A stretch of DNA of 64,000 bases from Pseudofrankia saprophytica (GTDB taxonomy: Bacteria > Actinomycetota > Actinomycetes > Frankiales > Frankiaceae), in assembly GCF_000235425.2 (NCBI RefSeq), contig NZ_KI912267.1, positions 681,804-745,803 on the forward strand, given 5' to 3'. Below are positions 16,706 through 24,962 of the stretch, one piece after another; the stretch's first letter is position 1; each line of letters opens with the position of its first letter. The translations under genes were made by a program, and so were the position numbers. The notes beneath the pieces are model-generated. The model had not been told where the DNA came from, ran no database searches, and worked only from the letters and a program-made list of their open reading frames with translations.

Positions 16706-17440
16706 CTAACGGGCGAACAGGTAGTCGAACACCTGCCGGCCGACGGTCTGGTCGGTCACCTCGAACTGGTTCGCGGCCTCGCGGGCGACCTTCACGCCCT
16801 CGGCGAGCGCCACGACCCGGTCGGCCAGCTGACGGCGCCGGTCCGCGGGCAGGGAGCCGGAGAACTTCACCGTCGACCACTCGCCGACCGGCTCATCGAC
16901 GGTGAACACCTCGGTCTGCGCCGGGTGGTGTTCCGTCGCCTCGTACTTGACGAGCACCTTGGGCACCTTGCGGGAACGCACGGTCTTCGTCGTCGGCGTG
17001 CGGTAGACGCCGGCGGCCGGGTCCCAGGTCCAGTCCTCGGCCGGGTCGAGCACCGGCAGCTTCGCGAGGAACGCCTGCAGGTCCGCGAGCTGCTTCTCCA
17101 GGAAGAGCAGGTAGGCCACCGGCACGTCACGCAGCAGCGTCACGCCGTCGACGACGACGTCGGCCGTCGCCTCGCGGTTCGCGATGTCCTTGGTGGCGAC
17201 CACGTCGAACAACCGGGTCAGGACCGCGGAAAGCTGCGTCAGCACCTCTTCCACGCGTACCTGGACCTTGGTGCCCTCCGCCGGCAGCTGGTCGCCTTCC
17301 TCGTCGCGCGGCTGGTAGGTCCGGGAGATGCCGGCGAGCAGGGCGTCCTTCTGCGTGGAGCCCTGCAGGTCGGCGAACTCGCGCGCGGCGCGCGCCTTCA
17401 CACCCTTCTCGATCGCGATGATCTGGTTCAGCTTGGTCAC
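16706..17440 (-). CDS. Conserved protein of unknown function upstream of Y-RNA-like genes
   Basis: This 244-aa soluble protein starts at a GTG after an AGGGGG ribosome site. I recognise the start MTKLNQIIAIEKGVK and the middle VPVAYLLFLEKQLADL as belonging to a widespread uncharacterised bacterial family of 240-270 aa, but I know no function for it. It is mixed alpha/beta, without signal peptide, membrane segment or obvious catalytic motif; short conserved-looking blocks include SRTYQPRDEEGDQLP, KDIANREATADVVVDG and KFSGSLPADRR. The two permuted-tRNA-like RNAs begin 100 bases after its stop on the same strand with no hairpin between that looks like a terminator, so protein and RNAs may be one transcription unit. 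That makes an RNA-related role (binding, processing or repair) a reasonable hypothesis only. Confidence 0.85.
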   Translation of the reverse strand: MTKLNQIIAIEKGVKARAAREFADLQGSTQKDALLAGISRTYQPRDEEGDQLPAEGTKVQVRVEEVLTQLSAVLTRLFDVVATKDIANREATADVVVDGVTLLRDVPVAYLLFLEKQLADLQAFLAKLPVLDPAEDWTWDPAAGVYRTPTTKTVRSRKVPKVLVKYEATEHHPAQTEVFTVDEPVGEWSTVKFSGSLPADRRRQLADRVVALAEGVKVAREAANQFEVTDQTVGRQVFDYLFAR

Positions 17441-17654
17441 GGCACCCCCTGGGCTGGCGAACGCGGACCGGAATACCCGGACTGATGCCTGGATCGGCCT
17501 CTGGGACCGGTGAACCCGATTGATCCCTGAACGTCGTTGATCTCAGGCCGTCGCCAACAGTACCGAAACCGACCGAATTGTCCGAACGAATTTCCGGCCG
17601 CCAGCCGTCGGCAACGCGACATCCGGGCGGCTCGTCCGGGCGCCGGCCCGGCCG

Positions 17655-17688
17655 TCCGGATCTCGGTACGTTCCGGATCTCGGTAGGT
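17655..17688. repeat. 17-base direct repeat in the divergent promoter region
   Basis: Two adjacent 17-base units, TCCGGATCTCGGTACGT and TCCGGATCTCGGTAGGT, differ at one base. They end 7 bases before the GTG start at 17696 and lie between the divergent gene at 17440 and the PI-PLC-like gene. Adjacent direct repeats at this place may be an operator. Confidence 0.6.
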
Positions 17689-17695
17689 TGGCACC

Positions 17696-20002
17696 GTGCG
17701 GCTCGGGGAGCGGAACGGCGCGACAGCGCCACAGCCGGCGACGGCGCAGCCGGCGGGCGGCCGGAGAGGGCTGGGCCTGGCGGCCAGGCTGAGCAGGCGC
17801 GACCCCGCGGGCGAGCGAGCGGACACCCGGGTGGACACGGGCCGCCGGCGGCTCGCGCAGATCGCGCTGACGGCGCTCGTCGTGATCTGCTGGCTGCCGC
17901 TGGTCGTCATCCTCACCGCGCGGTCCACCGTGCTCAGCCCGGACTTCTACACCGAGGGCCTGAGTCACGTGCACGCCTACGACCGGGTCTACACCGAGAT
18001 CCTGCCGGACCCGGCCGTCGACGACCTGCTCGCCGGACTTCCGGTCGACCGGACGCTGGTCACCGCCAACCTGCGCACGGTGCTGCCGCCGTCGACGGTC
18101 GAGGGGATGACCGACGAGCAGATCCGCCGGGTCGTCGCCTATCTGCGCGGCGACGAGGACGACATCGCGCTCACCGTCGACATGCGCCCGCTGTTCACCA
18201 ACATCTCGGGCCTGGCGAACCGTTACCTCGCCGGCGAGCTCGGCGCCGGCACCACCTACCAGGTGTCGAACGTCTCCGAGTTCACCGACGGCGTGATCGC
18301 CACGCTGAACGACGTCGCCGCCGGCCGCGCGCCCACGTCGCTGCCGACGATGAAGCTGCGCCCGCAGGACGCCGACCTGGTGCTCGGCACGGTACTCGCC
18401 CGGTTCGACCCGGTGACCAGGGCGAAGCTGCAGGAGCCGGCGCGGGCGCTGCTGCTGTCCGGCAACATCGCGGGGGCGCTGGCCCTGCTCGGGCCACCGC
18501 TGTTCCAGGGCGACGACCAGGCGATCCAGCAGCTGCGCGGCCGGCTCGTGGACGGCACCGTGCTCAACCTGGGCGTCTCGCTGTCGGACCTGGGCGACCG
18601 GCCGGCGATCAGGGCGATCGACCGGCTGCACGACATCTCCGGGCTGCTGCTCCCGGTCGGCGCCGCGTGCGTCGTGGCGATCTTCGGTGGGCTCGTCGGC
18701 GCCGCCGCGATCGCCACCTCCCGCGGGCGCTCGCCGGTGCGGGCGCTGGGCTACGTGGGACTCGCGGCGGGCCTGGGGTCACTGCTGCTGGGGATCGCGA
18801 TGCGGCTGGCCCTGCCGAACCCGTTGACCTCCCTGGACGCCCCCGGCTCGAAGCTGCCCAAGGGCGCCGCCGACGTGCTGACCGACTTCGGCGCCACCGC
18901 CTACCGCGGCATCGAGAGCGACTTCCTGCGCCTGACGATCTGGATGCTCGTGCTCGGCGCCATCCTCACCGGGCTCTCGCTGCTGGCCGCCGCGGCGGCG
19001 CGCCTCGAGCGGCACACCCGGCGGCGCCGGCTGGTGGCCACCGCGGTCGTCGTCATCCCGGCCATCGTCGCCGTCACCTGGGCGGCGTTCCCCGGCGCGG
19101 CGGCGGACGCGCGGGTGGTGTGCGAGGGCTCGGCGCGGCTGTGCGACCGGCACTACGACGAGGTCAGCTACGCGGCCAGCCACAACGCGATGGCCAACAG
19201 CGAGGACCAGTTCCTCGGCCCGGCGCAGGACCCCTCGATCGTCCACCAGCTCGACCTCGGTGTCCGTGGCCTGCTGCTCGACGTCCACCACTGGACGACA
19301 CCCGAGGAGGTGAGCAAGGCCCTCGACGCGCTCGACCCCACGACGCGGGCGGCGCTGGAGCCGCTGACCCGTGGCGCGCTGTCGACCCGGCCCGGGCTGT
19401 GGCTCTGCCATGACATGTGCCAGCTCGGCGCGCTGGACTTCACCACCGAGCTGCGCGCGATCGGCGACTGGCTGGACCGCAACCCCACCGAGGTCGTCAC
19501 CCTGATCCTGCAGGACCAGGTGCCGGCGAACGAGATCATCGGCGCGGTCGATCAGGCCGGGCTGGGAAACAAGGTGGTAACCCCACCGGCCGACCCGGAC
19601 GGCGAATGGCCGACGCTGCGGCAGATGACCACCTCCGGGCACCGCCTGGTGGTCTTCACCGAGAGCCAGGACACCCCGGGCAGTTTCCTGCGCTCGTTCT
19701 ACCGCTACGGCTCGGACACCCCGTTCGACGCCCGCCTGCCCGCCGACCTCGCCGGCTGCACGGTCAAGCGCGGCTCCGCGGACGCCAGGCTCCTGCTGGT
19801 GAACCACTGGCTGACCGCGGCCGCGCCCAGCCGCCGCGCGGCACTGGACGACAACGCGACCGGCCTGCTCCTGGCCCGGGCGGGCGTCTGCGAACGCGCG
19901 CGGGACCGCCGCCCCACCTTCGTCGCCGTCGACTTCGCCAACATCGGCGCCCTCCCCCAGGCCATCGCCACCCTCAACGGCCTGTCCGTAACCGCCAGCT
20001 GA
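17696..20002 (+). CDS. Membrane protein with C-terminal PI-PLC X-like domain
   Basis: The 768-aa protein has a membrane segment near residues 57-78, a long predicted outside domain, a cluster of hydrophobic segments at about 320-380 and 405-470, and a C-terminal phosphatidylinositol phospholipase C X-box-like domain from about 480. This last has the first catalytic His in YAASHNAMA and the second in LWLCHDMCQ, plus GVRGLLLDVHHW. PI-PLC enzymes cleave phosphoinositides, or glycosyl-PI anchors in bacteria. Here the domain would face outside the cell if the topology is as I read it. The GTG start at 17696 lacks a strong ribosome site. The substrate is unknown; actinobacterial phosphatidylinositol lipids are obvious candidates. 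Confidence 0.85.
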   Translation: MRLGERNGATAPQPATAQPAGGRRGLGLAARLSRRDPAGERADTRVDTGRRRLAQIALTALVVICWLPLVVILTARSTVLSPDFYTEGLSHVHAYDRVYTEILPDPAVDDLLAGLPVDRTLVTANLRTVLPPSTVEGMTDEQIRRVVAYLRGDEDDIALTVDMRPLFTNISGLANRYLAGELGAGTTYQVSNVSEFTDGVIATLNDVAAGRAPTSLPTMKLRPQDADLVLGTVLARFDPVTRAKLQEPARALLLSGNIAGALALLGPPLFQGDDQAIQQLRGRLVDGTVLNLGVSLSDLGDRPAIRAIDRLHDISGLLLPVGAACVVAIFGGLVGAAAIATSRGRSPVRALGYVGLAAGLGSLLLGIAMRLALPNPLTSLDAPGSKLPKGAADVLTDFGATAYRGIESDFLRLTIWMLVLGAILTGLSLLAAAAARLERHTRRRRLVATAVVVIPAIVAVTWAAFPGAAADARVVCEGSARLCDRHYDEVSYAASHNAMANSEDQFLGPAQDPSIVHQLDLGVRGLLLDVHHWTTPEEVSKALDALDPTTRAALEPLTRGALSTRPGLWLCHDMCQLGALDFTTELRAIGDWLDRNPTEVVTLILQDQVPANEIIGAVDQAGLGNKVVTPPADPDGEWPTLRQMTTSGHRLVVFTESQDTPGSFLRSFYRYGSDTPFDARLPADLAGCTVKRGSADARLLLVNHWLTAAAPSRRAALDDNATGLLLARAGVCERARDRRPTFVAVDFANIGALPQAIATLNGLSVTAS

Positions 20003-20023
20003 GCTTTGACCGCCAACTGAGCC

Positions 20024-21472
20024 TCAACCACCCGCTGACCGCGCCCCAGCCCGGCTGCCGAACCCGGAGCCCCGCCGGCTCGTCCGCAGCGCCCACGCCA
20101 CCCGCACCATCCGTACCAACCGCCGGCCGACCCGGACGAGCACGTAGACCATCCCGGCCGCCGGCAACGCGACCAGCACCATGCCGACGGCACCGGCGAT
20201 CGCCGTGACCGGCTCGCCGTCAGCCAGGGCCCGGCTCGCCTGGCCGAACTCGTCGCGTACCGCCACGGCCGTCCGGGGCAGCACGAAGGGCGCGTAGACC
20301 GCCAGCAGGACGATGTTCACGGCGATCATCGGCGCGGCGCACAGCGCCCAGGCGGTAACCAGGAGACGGGCCCGTCGGGTCAGCCCGGCCAGCCCCGGGT
20401 CCGGTGCCGATCCCGCGTCCGCCCGGGCCCGCCGCCGGGACGGGATCCCGCGCGTCGCCGTCCGCCAGGCCGAGCGCACCGCCGGACCCATGCGGTTGAA
20501 CAGGTCCGGTACCCCGACGAGATCGCTGACGATGTAGTAGCCGTCCAGCCGGACGAACGGCGCGAGCTGCCGCAGCGCGTCCATGTGAACGAGGAGCGCT
20601 ACCATCACCAGCACCTCGGCCCGGGTGACGGCGAACGTCCCGGCCACGAGCAGCGCGAAGAGCCCGTTGAAGTAGATCCCGCCCAGATCGGTTCGCAGCC
20701 GCCCCCATCGGCTCAACCGGTAGGAGTCGGTGACATCGGTGAAGAAAGCCGGCCAGACGAGGTACATACCGACGCCGATCACGCCCGGCCGCGCGCCGCC
20801 GTAGCGGCAGGCCGCCGCGTGGCCGCACTCGTGCACCAGCGCGCCGACGAGGGTGAAGCCGAGCAACACCAGGATCATCGACGGGGTGGCCAGCACCATG
20901 GCGGCGCTGTCCCGCACGCTGTGCCGACCGAACAACCAGACATCGGCGACCACCAGCAGCGCCAGCAGCACGGAGACGACCGCCGGACGGAAGAACCCCG
21001 CGAGCACCCGGCTGATCCGGCGCACGGCCTGCGCCGGCAGCAGGGTGCGCCGGGCGGTGAGCGCGAGCAGGGCCCTCGCCCGGGGCGTCGGTGTCGCACC
21101 GGTCGAGGCGGCGATCAGGCCGAGGGGCATGAGCCGGTGGGTCAGGAGGTACGCGACGTCGGCGCCGCTGACCGCGCGGCCGCAGCGCCGCCCGGCGCGG
21201 TCAGCGATCGCGGCGAGGTCACGGGTGCCGTCCGCCGCCTCGATGATCCGCGCGAGCAGCTCCGTAAGCGTCACGACCTGGCCATCGGCACGGCGCGCCA
21301 GGTAGACGGGGCGCGCGAGGCCGGACCCGGCGAACTCGCCGAGCAACGCCAGACCGTCGGCCCGGCTGGGCCGGTCGGGCAGTTCCGGCAGTTCTGACGG
21401 TTCCGGGGCTGGAGCCTCGAGAACCGGAGCCTCTGGGGCTGGAGCCTGTGCCGGCCACGCGGGCTCGGTCAT
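20024..21472 (-). CDS. Peptide zinc metalloprotease-like membrane protein (M50-type) with PqqD-like N-terminus
   Basis: The 482-aa protein starts with a Pro/Glu-rich stretch, then about residues 45-120 resemble a PqqD/RiPP-recognition-like winged helix (around LTELLARIIEAADGTRDLAAI). A polytopic domain follows with the zinc motif HECGH near residue 211 and a later metal-ligand region VRLDGYYIVSD, the pattern of M50-family site-2-like proteases annotated as peptide zinc metalloproteases. Such proteins are found in ribosomal peptide (RiPP) gene clusters, where they may cleave or export the precursor. Two short related genes lie directly upstream on the same strand and are candidate substrates. 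No other RiPP-modifying enzyme is visible next to it. Confidence 0.8.
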   Translation of the reverse strand: MTEPAWPAQAPAPEAPVLEAPAPEPSELPELPDRPSRADGLALLGEFAGSGLARPVYLARRADGQVVTLTELLARIIEAADGTRDLAAIADRAGRRCGRAVSGADVAYLLTHRLMPLGLIAASTGATPTPRARALLALTARRTLLPAQAVRRISRVLAGFFRPAVVSVLLALLVVADVWLFGRHSVRDSAAMVLATPSMILVLLGFTLVGALVHECGHAAACRYGGARPGVIGVGMYLVWPAFFTDVTDSYRLSRWGRLRTDLGGIYFNGLFALLVAGTFAVTRAEVLVMVALLVHMDALRQLAPFVRLDGYYIVSDLVGVPDLFNRMGPAVRSAWRTATRGIPSRRRARADAGSAPDPGLAGLTRRARLLVTAWALCAAPMIAVNIVLLAVYAPFVLPRTAVAVRDEFGQASRALADGEPVTAIAGAVGMVLVALPAAGMVYVLVRVGRRLVRMVRVAWALRTSRRGSGFGSRAGARSAGG

Positions 21473-21542
21473 CGCGCATCCTCTCCCCTGGCGCCCGTCC
21501 GTCAGCTCCTCTCGGCGCCTCGTCGATCATGGAAAATATCCA

Positions 21543-22049
21543 CTATCGACCGAACATCCGCCGCAGGAAGTCCATCCATCCATCACCGCCGGCATACGGG
21601 TCAGCCGTGTGACCGGTGTCGGCGGGAGAGTCATTCGCGTTCCCATGGTCGGCAAGTGGGTCAGCATGCCCATCACCGACAGGGGCGTCATCCGCGTGCC
21701 CGTCGTCCGAGTGATTCCCGAGGCCGAGATCGTCGAGATCCGACTTCTGGACTATGATGTTGATGCTCGGCATCAGCGTGATCAGAATCGGCATGAAGCC
21801 GCCCGTGACCTCCGGCGCCGAGGCATTAGCGAGAATCGCGTTGTTCGACGCAGGAGAGCCGACCGGAAAGTTGTTCGACGTGGGAGATTCGACGGCGACG
21901 TTGGAGGGGTAGAACTCCTTCCGACCGATCTCGACCGCGGCAAGGGTGGTCCGCTCGGGGAGCAGCTCAGCCCGCTCCTCCGACAGCTCCACCCGCTTCT
22001 CGGAGAGTTCCGCTCGCTCGTCCCACTGCTTCGCGCCGGCCTCACTCAT
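21543..22049 (-). CDS. RiPP-precursor-like protein 1 (LPER motif, Asp/His-rich tail)
   Basis: From the ATG at 22049 (GGGAG six bases upstream; ATGs at 22055 and 22076 are alternatives) this is a 168-aa protein. The first third is charged, with a short Glu/Arg repeat (ELSEKRVELSEERAELLPER). After AELLPERTTL comes a stretch with two SPxSNN motifs, a hydrophobic segment (GGFMPILITLMPSINIIV) and an Asp/His/Gly-rich tail ending in WMDFLRRMFGR. The upstream gene shares AELLPER.TL and PxSNN. The gene lies 70 bases before the M50 metalloprotease gene. I recognise no function; a precursor peptide or a bacteriocin-like secreted peptide is the working idea. Confidence 0.65.
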   Translation of the reverse strand: MSEAGAKQWDERAELSEKRVELSEERAELLPERTTLAAVEIGRKEFYPSNVAVESPTSNNFPVGSPASNNAILANASAPEVTGGFMPILITLMPSINIIVQKSDLDDLGLGNHSDDGHADDAPVGDGHADPLADHGNANDSPADTGHTADPYAGGDGWMDFLRRMFGR

Positions 22050-22358
22050 CTTCATCTCCCGGTCCGGTGCCTCCACGACTACTTTCAGCGAGAGGCTAGC
22101 CGCACCGAGAGGCGACTCAAAACATTTTCACGGGCGTGTCGCCGCCGCCGGAAAAAATGTCGGGACCATTCGATACGCAGTCAGGGCAGGGAGAACCCGG
22201 CCGGCCGGCGAACGGGCCCGGCCGGGTAACCCCATGGCCACGAGAGCCTTCCAAGAATTTAGGAAAACGCGCCCGACGGCGGTCAGAAAAGCGGCTCGCG
22301 CGGACGGGCCCACGGACGGAGAAACCCGCACCCGCAGTGGTTTTCACCCGCCCGGCGG

Positions 22359-22637
22359 TCACCACTGGTTGATGAGTACATCACCGCTGGCGACAGACTG
22401 GATGAACGGACTGGCGCTGCCGATCGTCTGTACCATGGAGCTGTTACCGGAAACGATGTTGTTGCTGCCCGGCGAGTTGACCGGCGAGTTGTTACCGGTG
22501 CCGATGGACTCACCGTTCTCGATCACCATCAGCGTCATGCGCTCAGGCAGAAGCTCGGCGCTCTCCGCCGCCAGCTCGGCGATACCCATCCCCGGGCGAG
22601 GCGTTCCCGTCTGATCCATTCCCACGTCATCCCGCAT
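22359..22637 (-). CDS. RiPP-precursor-like peptide 2 (LPER motif, Asn/Ser-rich core)
   Basis: A 92-aa product from the ATG at 22637, preceded by GGGAG at six bases. The N-terminal half is leader-like and ends in AELLPERMTLMVIENG. The C-terminal half is rich in Asn, Ser and Gly (NNSPVNSPGSNN) and ends with a hydrophobic piece, SVASGDVLINQW. The AELLPER.TL block and the PxSNN motif are shared with the next gene downstream, so the two are paralogous. A TATACC box lies upstream and may be part of the promoter. The intergenic gap to the next gene (about 310 bases) holds nothing clear. The function is inferred only from motif sharing and the metalloprotease neighbour. Confidence 0.65.
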   Translation of the reverse strand: MRDDVGMDQTGTPRPGMGIAELAAESAELLPERMTLMVIENGESIGTGNNSPVNSPGSNNIVSGNSSMVQTIGSASPFIQSVASGDVLINQW

Positions 22638-22900
22638 GACTTGCTCCCGTTTCGGTATACCGGCCCGGCGCCCGCCATGACCTGTCTTTGGGGGCACACC
22701 GTCGGTGGTTTGCGACGGCTTGACGCGCGAACACCGGCCAGCGGCGCGGGCGCCATGGCCGAAATGGGTCAGTGCCGGGCCGGTGTTCATCACCCGCTGT
22801 ATCCGGCTGGCACATCCGAACCATAGGACCTCCCCGATGGGGCCGCAAAGCGATGTTGGCCGGCGTCACCAGCCCGGCGCGGCCAGGAGGGTCAGCCCGG

Positions 22901-23686
22901 CTACAGCCCCTGCCAGGCCGGCTTGCCGGCGTACACCTCGCGGTAGTAGGCGCCCCGCTCGAGCCCCGACGCGGCGGCCTCGTCGAGCAGCACGGTGGCG
23001 TGCGGGTGCAGCTGCAGCACCGACGCGGGGCAGGACGCCGACACCGGCCCCTCCACCGCGGCCGCCACCGCCACCGCCTTGCCGGCCCCGGTGGCGACCA
23101 GCAGCAGGTGGCGGGCCCGCAGGATCGTGCCGAGCCCCTGGGTCAGCACGTGCCGCGGCACCTCGGCGAGGGAGCCGAAGAAGCGCGCGTTGTCCGCGCG
23201 GGTCCGGGCCGTGAGCGTCTTCATCCGGGTGCGGCTCGCCAGTGACGAGCCCGGCTCGTTGAAGGCCAGATGGCCGTCCGAGCCGATCCCGAGCAGCTGG
23301 AGGTCGACACCGCCGGCCTTGTGGATCAGCTCCTCGTACCGCTCCCCCGCCGTCGCCAGGCCGTCCTCGTCCGGGTCGGGGCCGTGCACCCGGCCGGGGT
23401 CGACGCCGAGCCCGTCGGTGAGCTCGCGGGCGATGGTCGCGCGGTAGCTCTGCTCGTGGCCGACCGGCAGGCCGACGTACTCGTCGAGGTTGAAGCAGGT
23501 CACCTCGTCGTAGGGCGGACCCGTGCCGGCGTGGCGGCGCCGGATCAGCTCCTGGTAGGCCGGCAGCGGGCTCGAGCCCGTGGCCAGTCCCAGCACGGCG
23601 GCCGGCCGGCGGCGCACCAGCGCCTCCACGACGTCGGCCGCCAGCGCCGCGACGTCCCCGGCGGTCGTGAGCGGCACGACCTCCAT
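22901..23686 (-). CDS. nagB: Glucosamine-6-phosphate deaminase
   Basis: The 261-aa enzyme converts glucosamine 6-phosphate to fructose 6-phosphate and ammonia, the last step of N-acetylglucosamine use. The motifs are the nucleotide-fold loop LGLATGSSPLPAY, CFNLDEYVGL with the catalytic Asp, and the active-site region GIGSDGHLAFNEPGSSL. The ATG at 23686 has GGAAGG upstream. It is the last gene of the amino-sugar operon, 49 bases after nagA. The length and motifs agree with the short monomeric NagB type rather than the E. coli allosteric form. Confidence 0.95.
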   Translation of the reverse strand: MEVVPLTTAGDVAALAADVVEALVRRRPAAVLGLATGSSPLPAYQELIRRRHAGTGPPYDEVTCFNLDEYVGLPVGHEQSYRATIARELTDGLGVDPGRVHGPDPDEDGLATAGERYEELIHKAGGVDLQLLGIGSDGHLAFNEPGSSLASRTRMKTLTARTRADNARFFGSLAEVPRHVLTQGLGTILRARHLLLVATGAGKAVAVAAAVEGPVSASCPASVLQLHPHATVLLDEAAASGLERGAYYREVYAGKPAWQGL

Positions 23687-23735
23687 CAGCACCTTCCGTT
23701 CGTGTCGTGGGCGGTGCGGCCTGTGCCGTGGAGAG

Positions 23736-24962
23736 TCACAGGCTCGCGTCGTGGACGACGCGGCCGGCCACGACGGTGGCGACCACGTCGAGATCACGGT
23801 CGAGGACCGTCACGTCGCCGCGCGCTCCCGGCCGAAGCCGCCCCCGGGCCGGGTCGCGCACGAGCGCGGCGGGTGTCGACGTGGCGCACGCGACGGCGTC
23901 GGCGAGGCCGCAGCCCGTGGTCCTCACCAGCGTGCGCAGGCACTCGGGCAGCGACGCCGCCGAGCCGGCCAGCGTCCCGTCGGCGAGGCGGACGGCGCCG
24001 GCCGAGACGATCACGTCCTGGTCCCCGAGCCGGGCCGGGCCATCGGGCATGCCGAGCGCGGCGGTGGTGTCGCTGACGGCGAGGAAGCGGCCGGGAGCGA
24101 GGGCGCGCCACGCCAGCCGCAGCGTGAGAGGGTCCAGGTGCAGGCCGTCCGCGATCACCCCGGCCACCAAACCCGACCCGCCAAGCGCGGCCCCGATCGG
24201 TCCCGGCTCGCGGGCGGAGAACGGCGGCATGGCGTTGCCGAGATGGGTGACGAGCGTGGCCCCGGCCGCGACCGCGGCCGCGACCTGCGCCGCCGTGGCC
24301 TCGGTGTGGCCGACCGACACGAGCACGTCGCGGGCGACGAGCTCCCGGATGACCTCCAGCGCGCCCGGCAGCTCGGGCGCCACCGTCGCCATGAGCACAC
24401 CGGCCGCCCGCGACCAGCCCTCGATCACGGCCGCCGACGGCGCCACCAGCCGGCGCTCGGGGTGCGCGCCCTTGCGGCCGGGAGCGATCATCGGCCCCTC
24501 GAAGTGCAGCCCGAGCGGCACGGCGCCGGCCCAGCCGGCGGGCGGGCCGGCGTGCAGGGCCGCCAACGCCGCCGCGCGCGCCCGGGGCGACGAGCTGATC
24601 ACCGTCGGCGCGAAGGCGGTCACGCCGAAGCGGGCGAGCGTGGCGGCGACGTCCCACAGCCGGTCCGGCTGGTCGGTCAGGTCACACCCGCCGGCGCCGT
24701 TGACCTGCAGGTCGATGAGGCCGGGCAGCACATAACGGCCGCTGGCGTCGAACTCCGGCGTTCCGCCCGATCCGCCGCTCGCAGCGTCGCCCGCAGCATC
24801 GACGACCAGACCGCCCGCGATGGCGACGTCCACCGGCCGGCCGGCGGCGTCGAGACCGCCGACGACGCGCAGGTCGCCGGTCATCTGGGCCGCGCCGGTC
24901 ATCTGGGCCGCGCCGGTCATCTGGGCCGCGCCGGTCATCTGGGCTGCCCGGTCACCCGGCAT
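23736..24962 (-). CDS. nagA: N-acetylglucosamine-6-phosphate deacetylase
   Basis: The enzyme removes acetate from N-acetylglucosamine 6-phosphate. Family motifs: LIDLQVNGAGG (Q-x-N replaces H-x-H as in E. coli NagA), GLHFEGPMIAPG with the metal-binding Glu, VSVGHTEAT, THLGNAMPPF and VSDTTAALG with the catalytic Asp. The start is unclear: the first ATG (24962) overlaps the kinase gene by 11 bases and gives 408 aa, but an 18-base tandem repeat then supplies four further ATG ACC starts, each before a copy of the peptide MTGAAQ or its variant. The real protein probably begins in this repeat, just before DLRVVGGLD. Confidence 0.94.
   Translation of the reverse strand: MPGDRAAQMTGAAQMTGAAQMTGAAQMTGDLRVVGGLDAAGRPVDVAIAGGLVVDAAGDAASGGSGGTPEFDASGRYVLPGLIDLQVNGAGGCDLTDQPDRLWDVAATLARFGVTAFAPTVISSSPRARAAALAALHAGPPAGWAGAVPLGLHFEGPMIAPGRKGAHPERRLVAPSAAVIEGWSRAAGVLMATVAPELPGALEVIRELVARDVLVSVGHTEATAAQVAAAVAAGATLVTHLGNAMPPFSAREPGPIGAALGGSGLVAGVIADGLHLDPLTLRLAWRALAPGRFLAVSDTTAALGMPDGPARLGDQDVIVSAGAVRLADGTLAGSAASLPECLRTLVRTTGCGLADAVACATSTPAALVRDPARGRLRPGARGDVTVLDRDLDVVATVVAGRVVHDASL
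24877..24948. repeat. 18-base tandem repeat at the nagA start
   Basis: Four near-identical 18-base units (GGTCATCTGGGCCGCGCC on the + strand) lie across the 5' end of nagA. Each carries an in-frame ATG on the coding strand. Change in unit number would leave the frame intact. Confidence 0.8.

Noticed and set aside
22641-22826. Short + strand frames between the peptide genes and nagB
   Set aside because: No ribosome site, no protein-like composition, and they overlap the better supported minus strand genes or their leader.
24877-24948. A CRISPR-like array
   Set aside because: The 18-base units are directly adjacent without spacers and are part of the nagA coding region.
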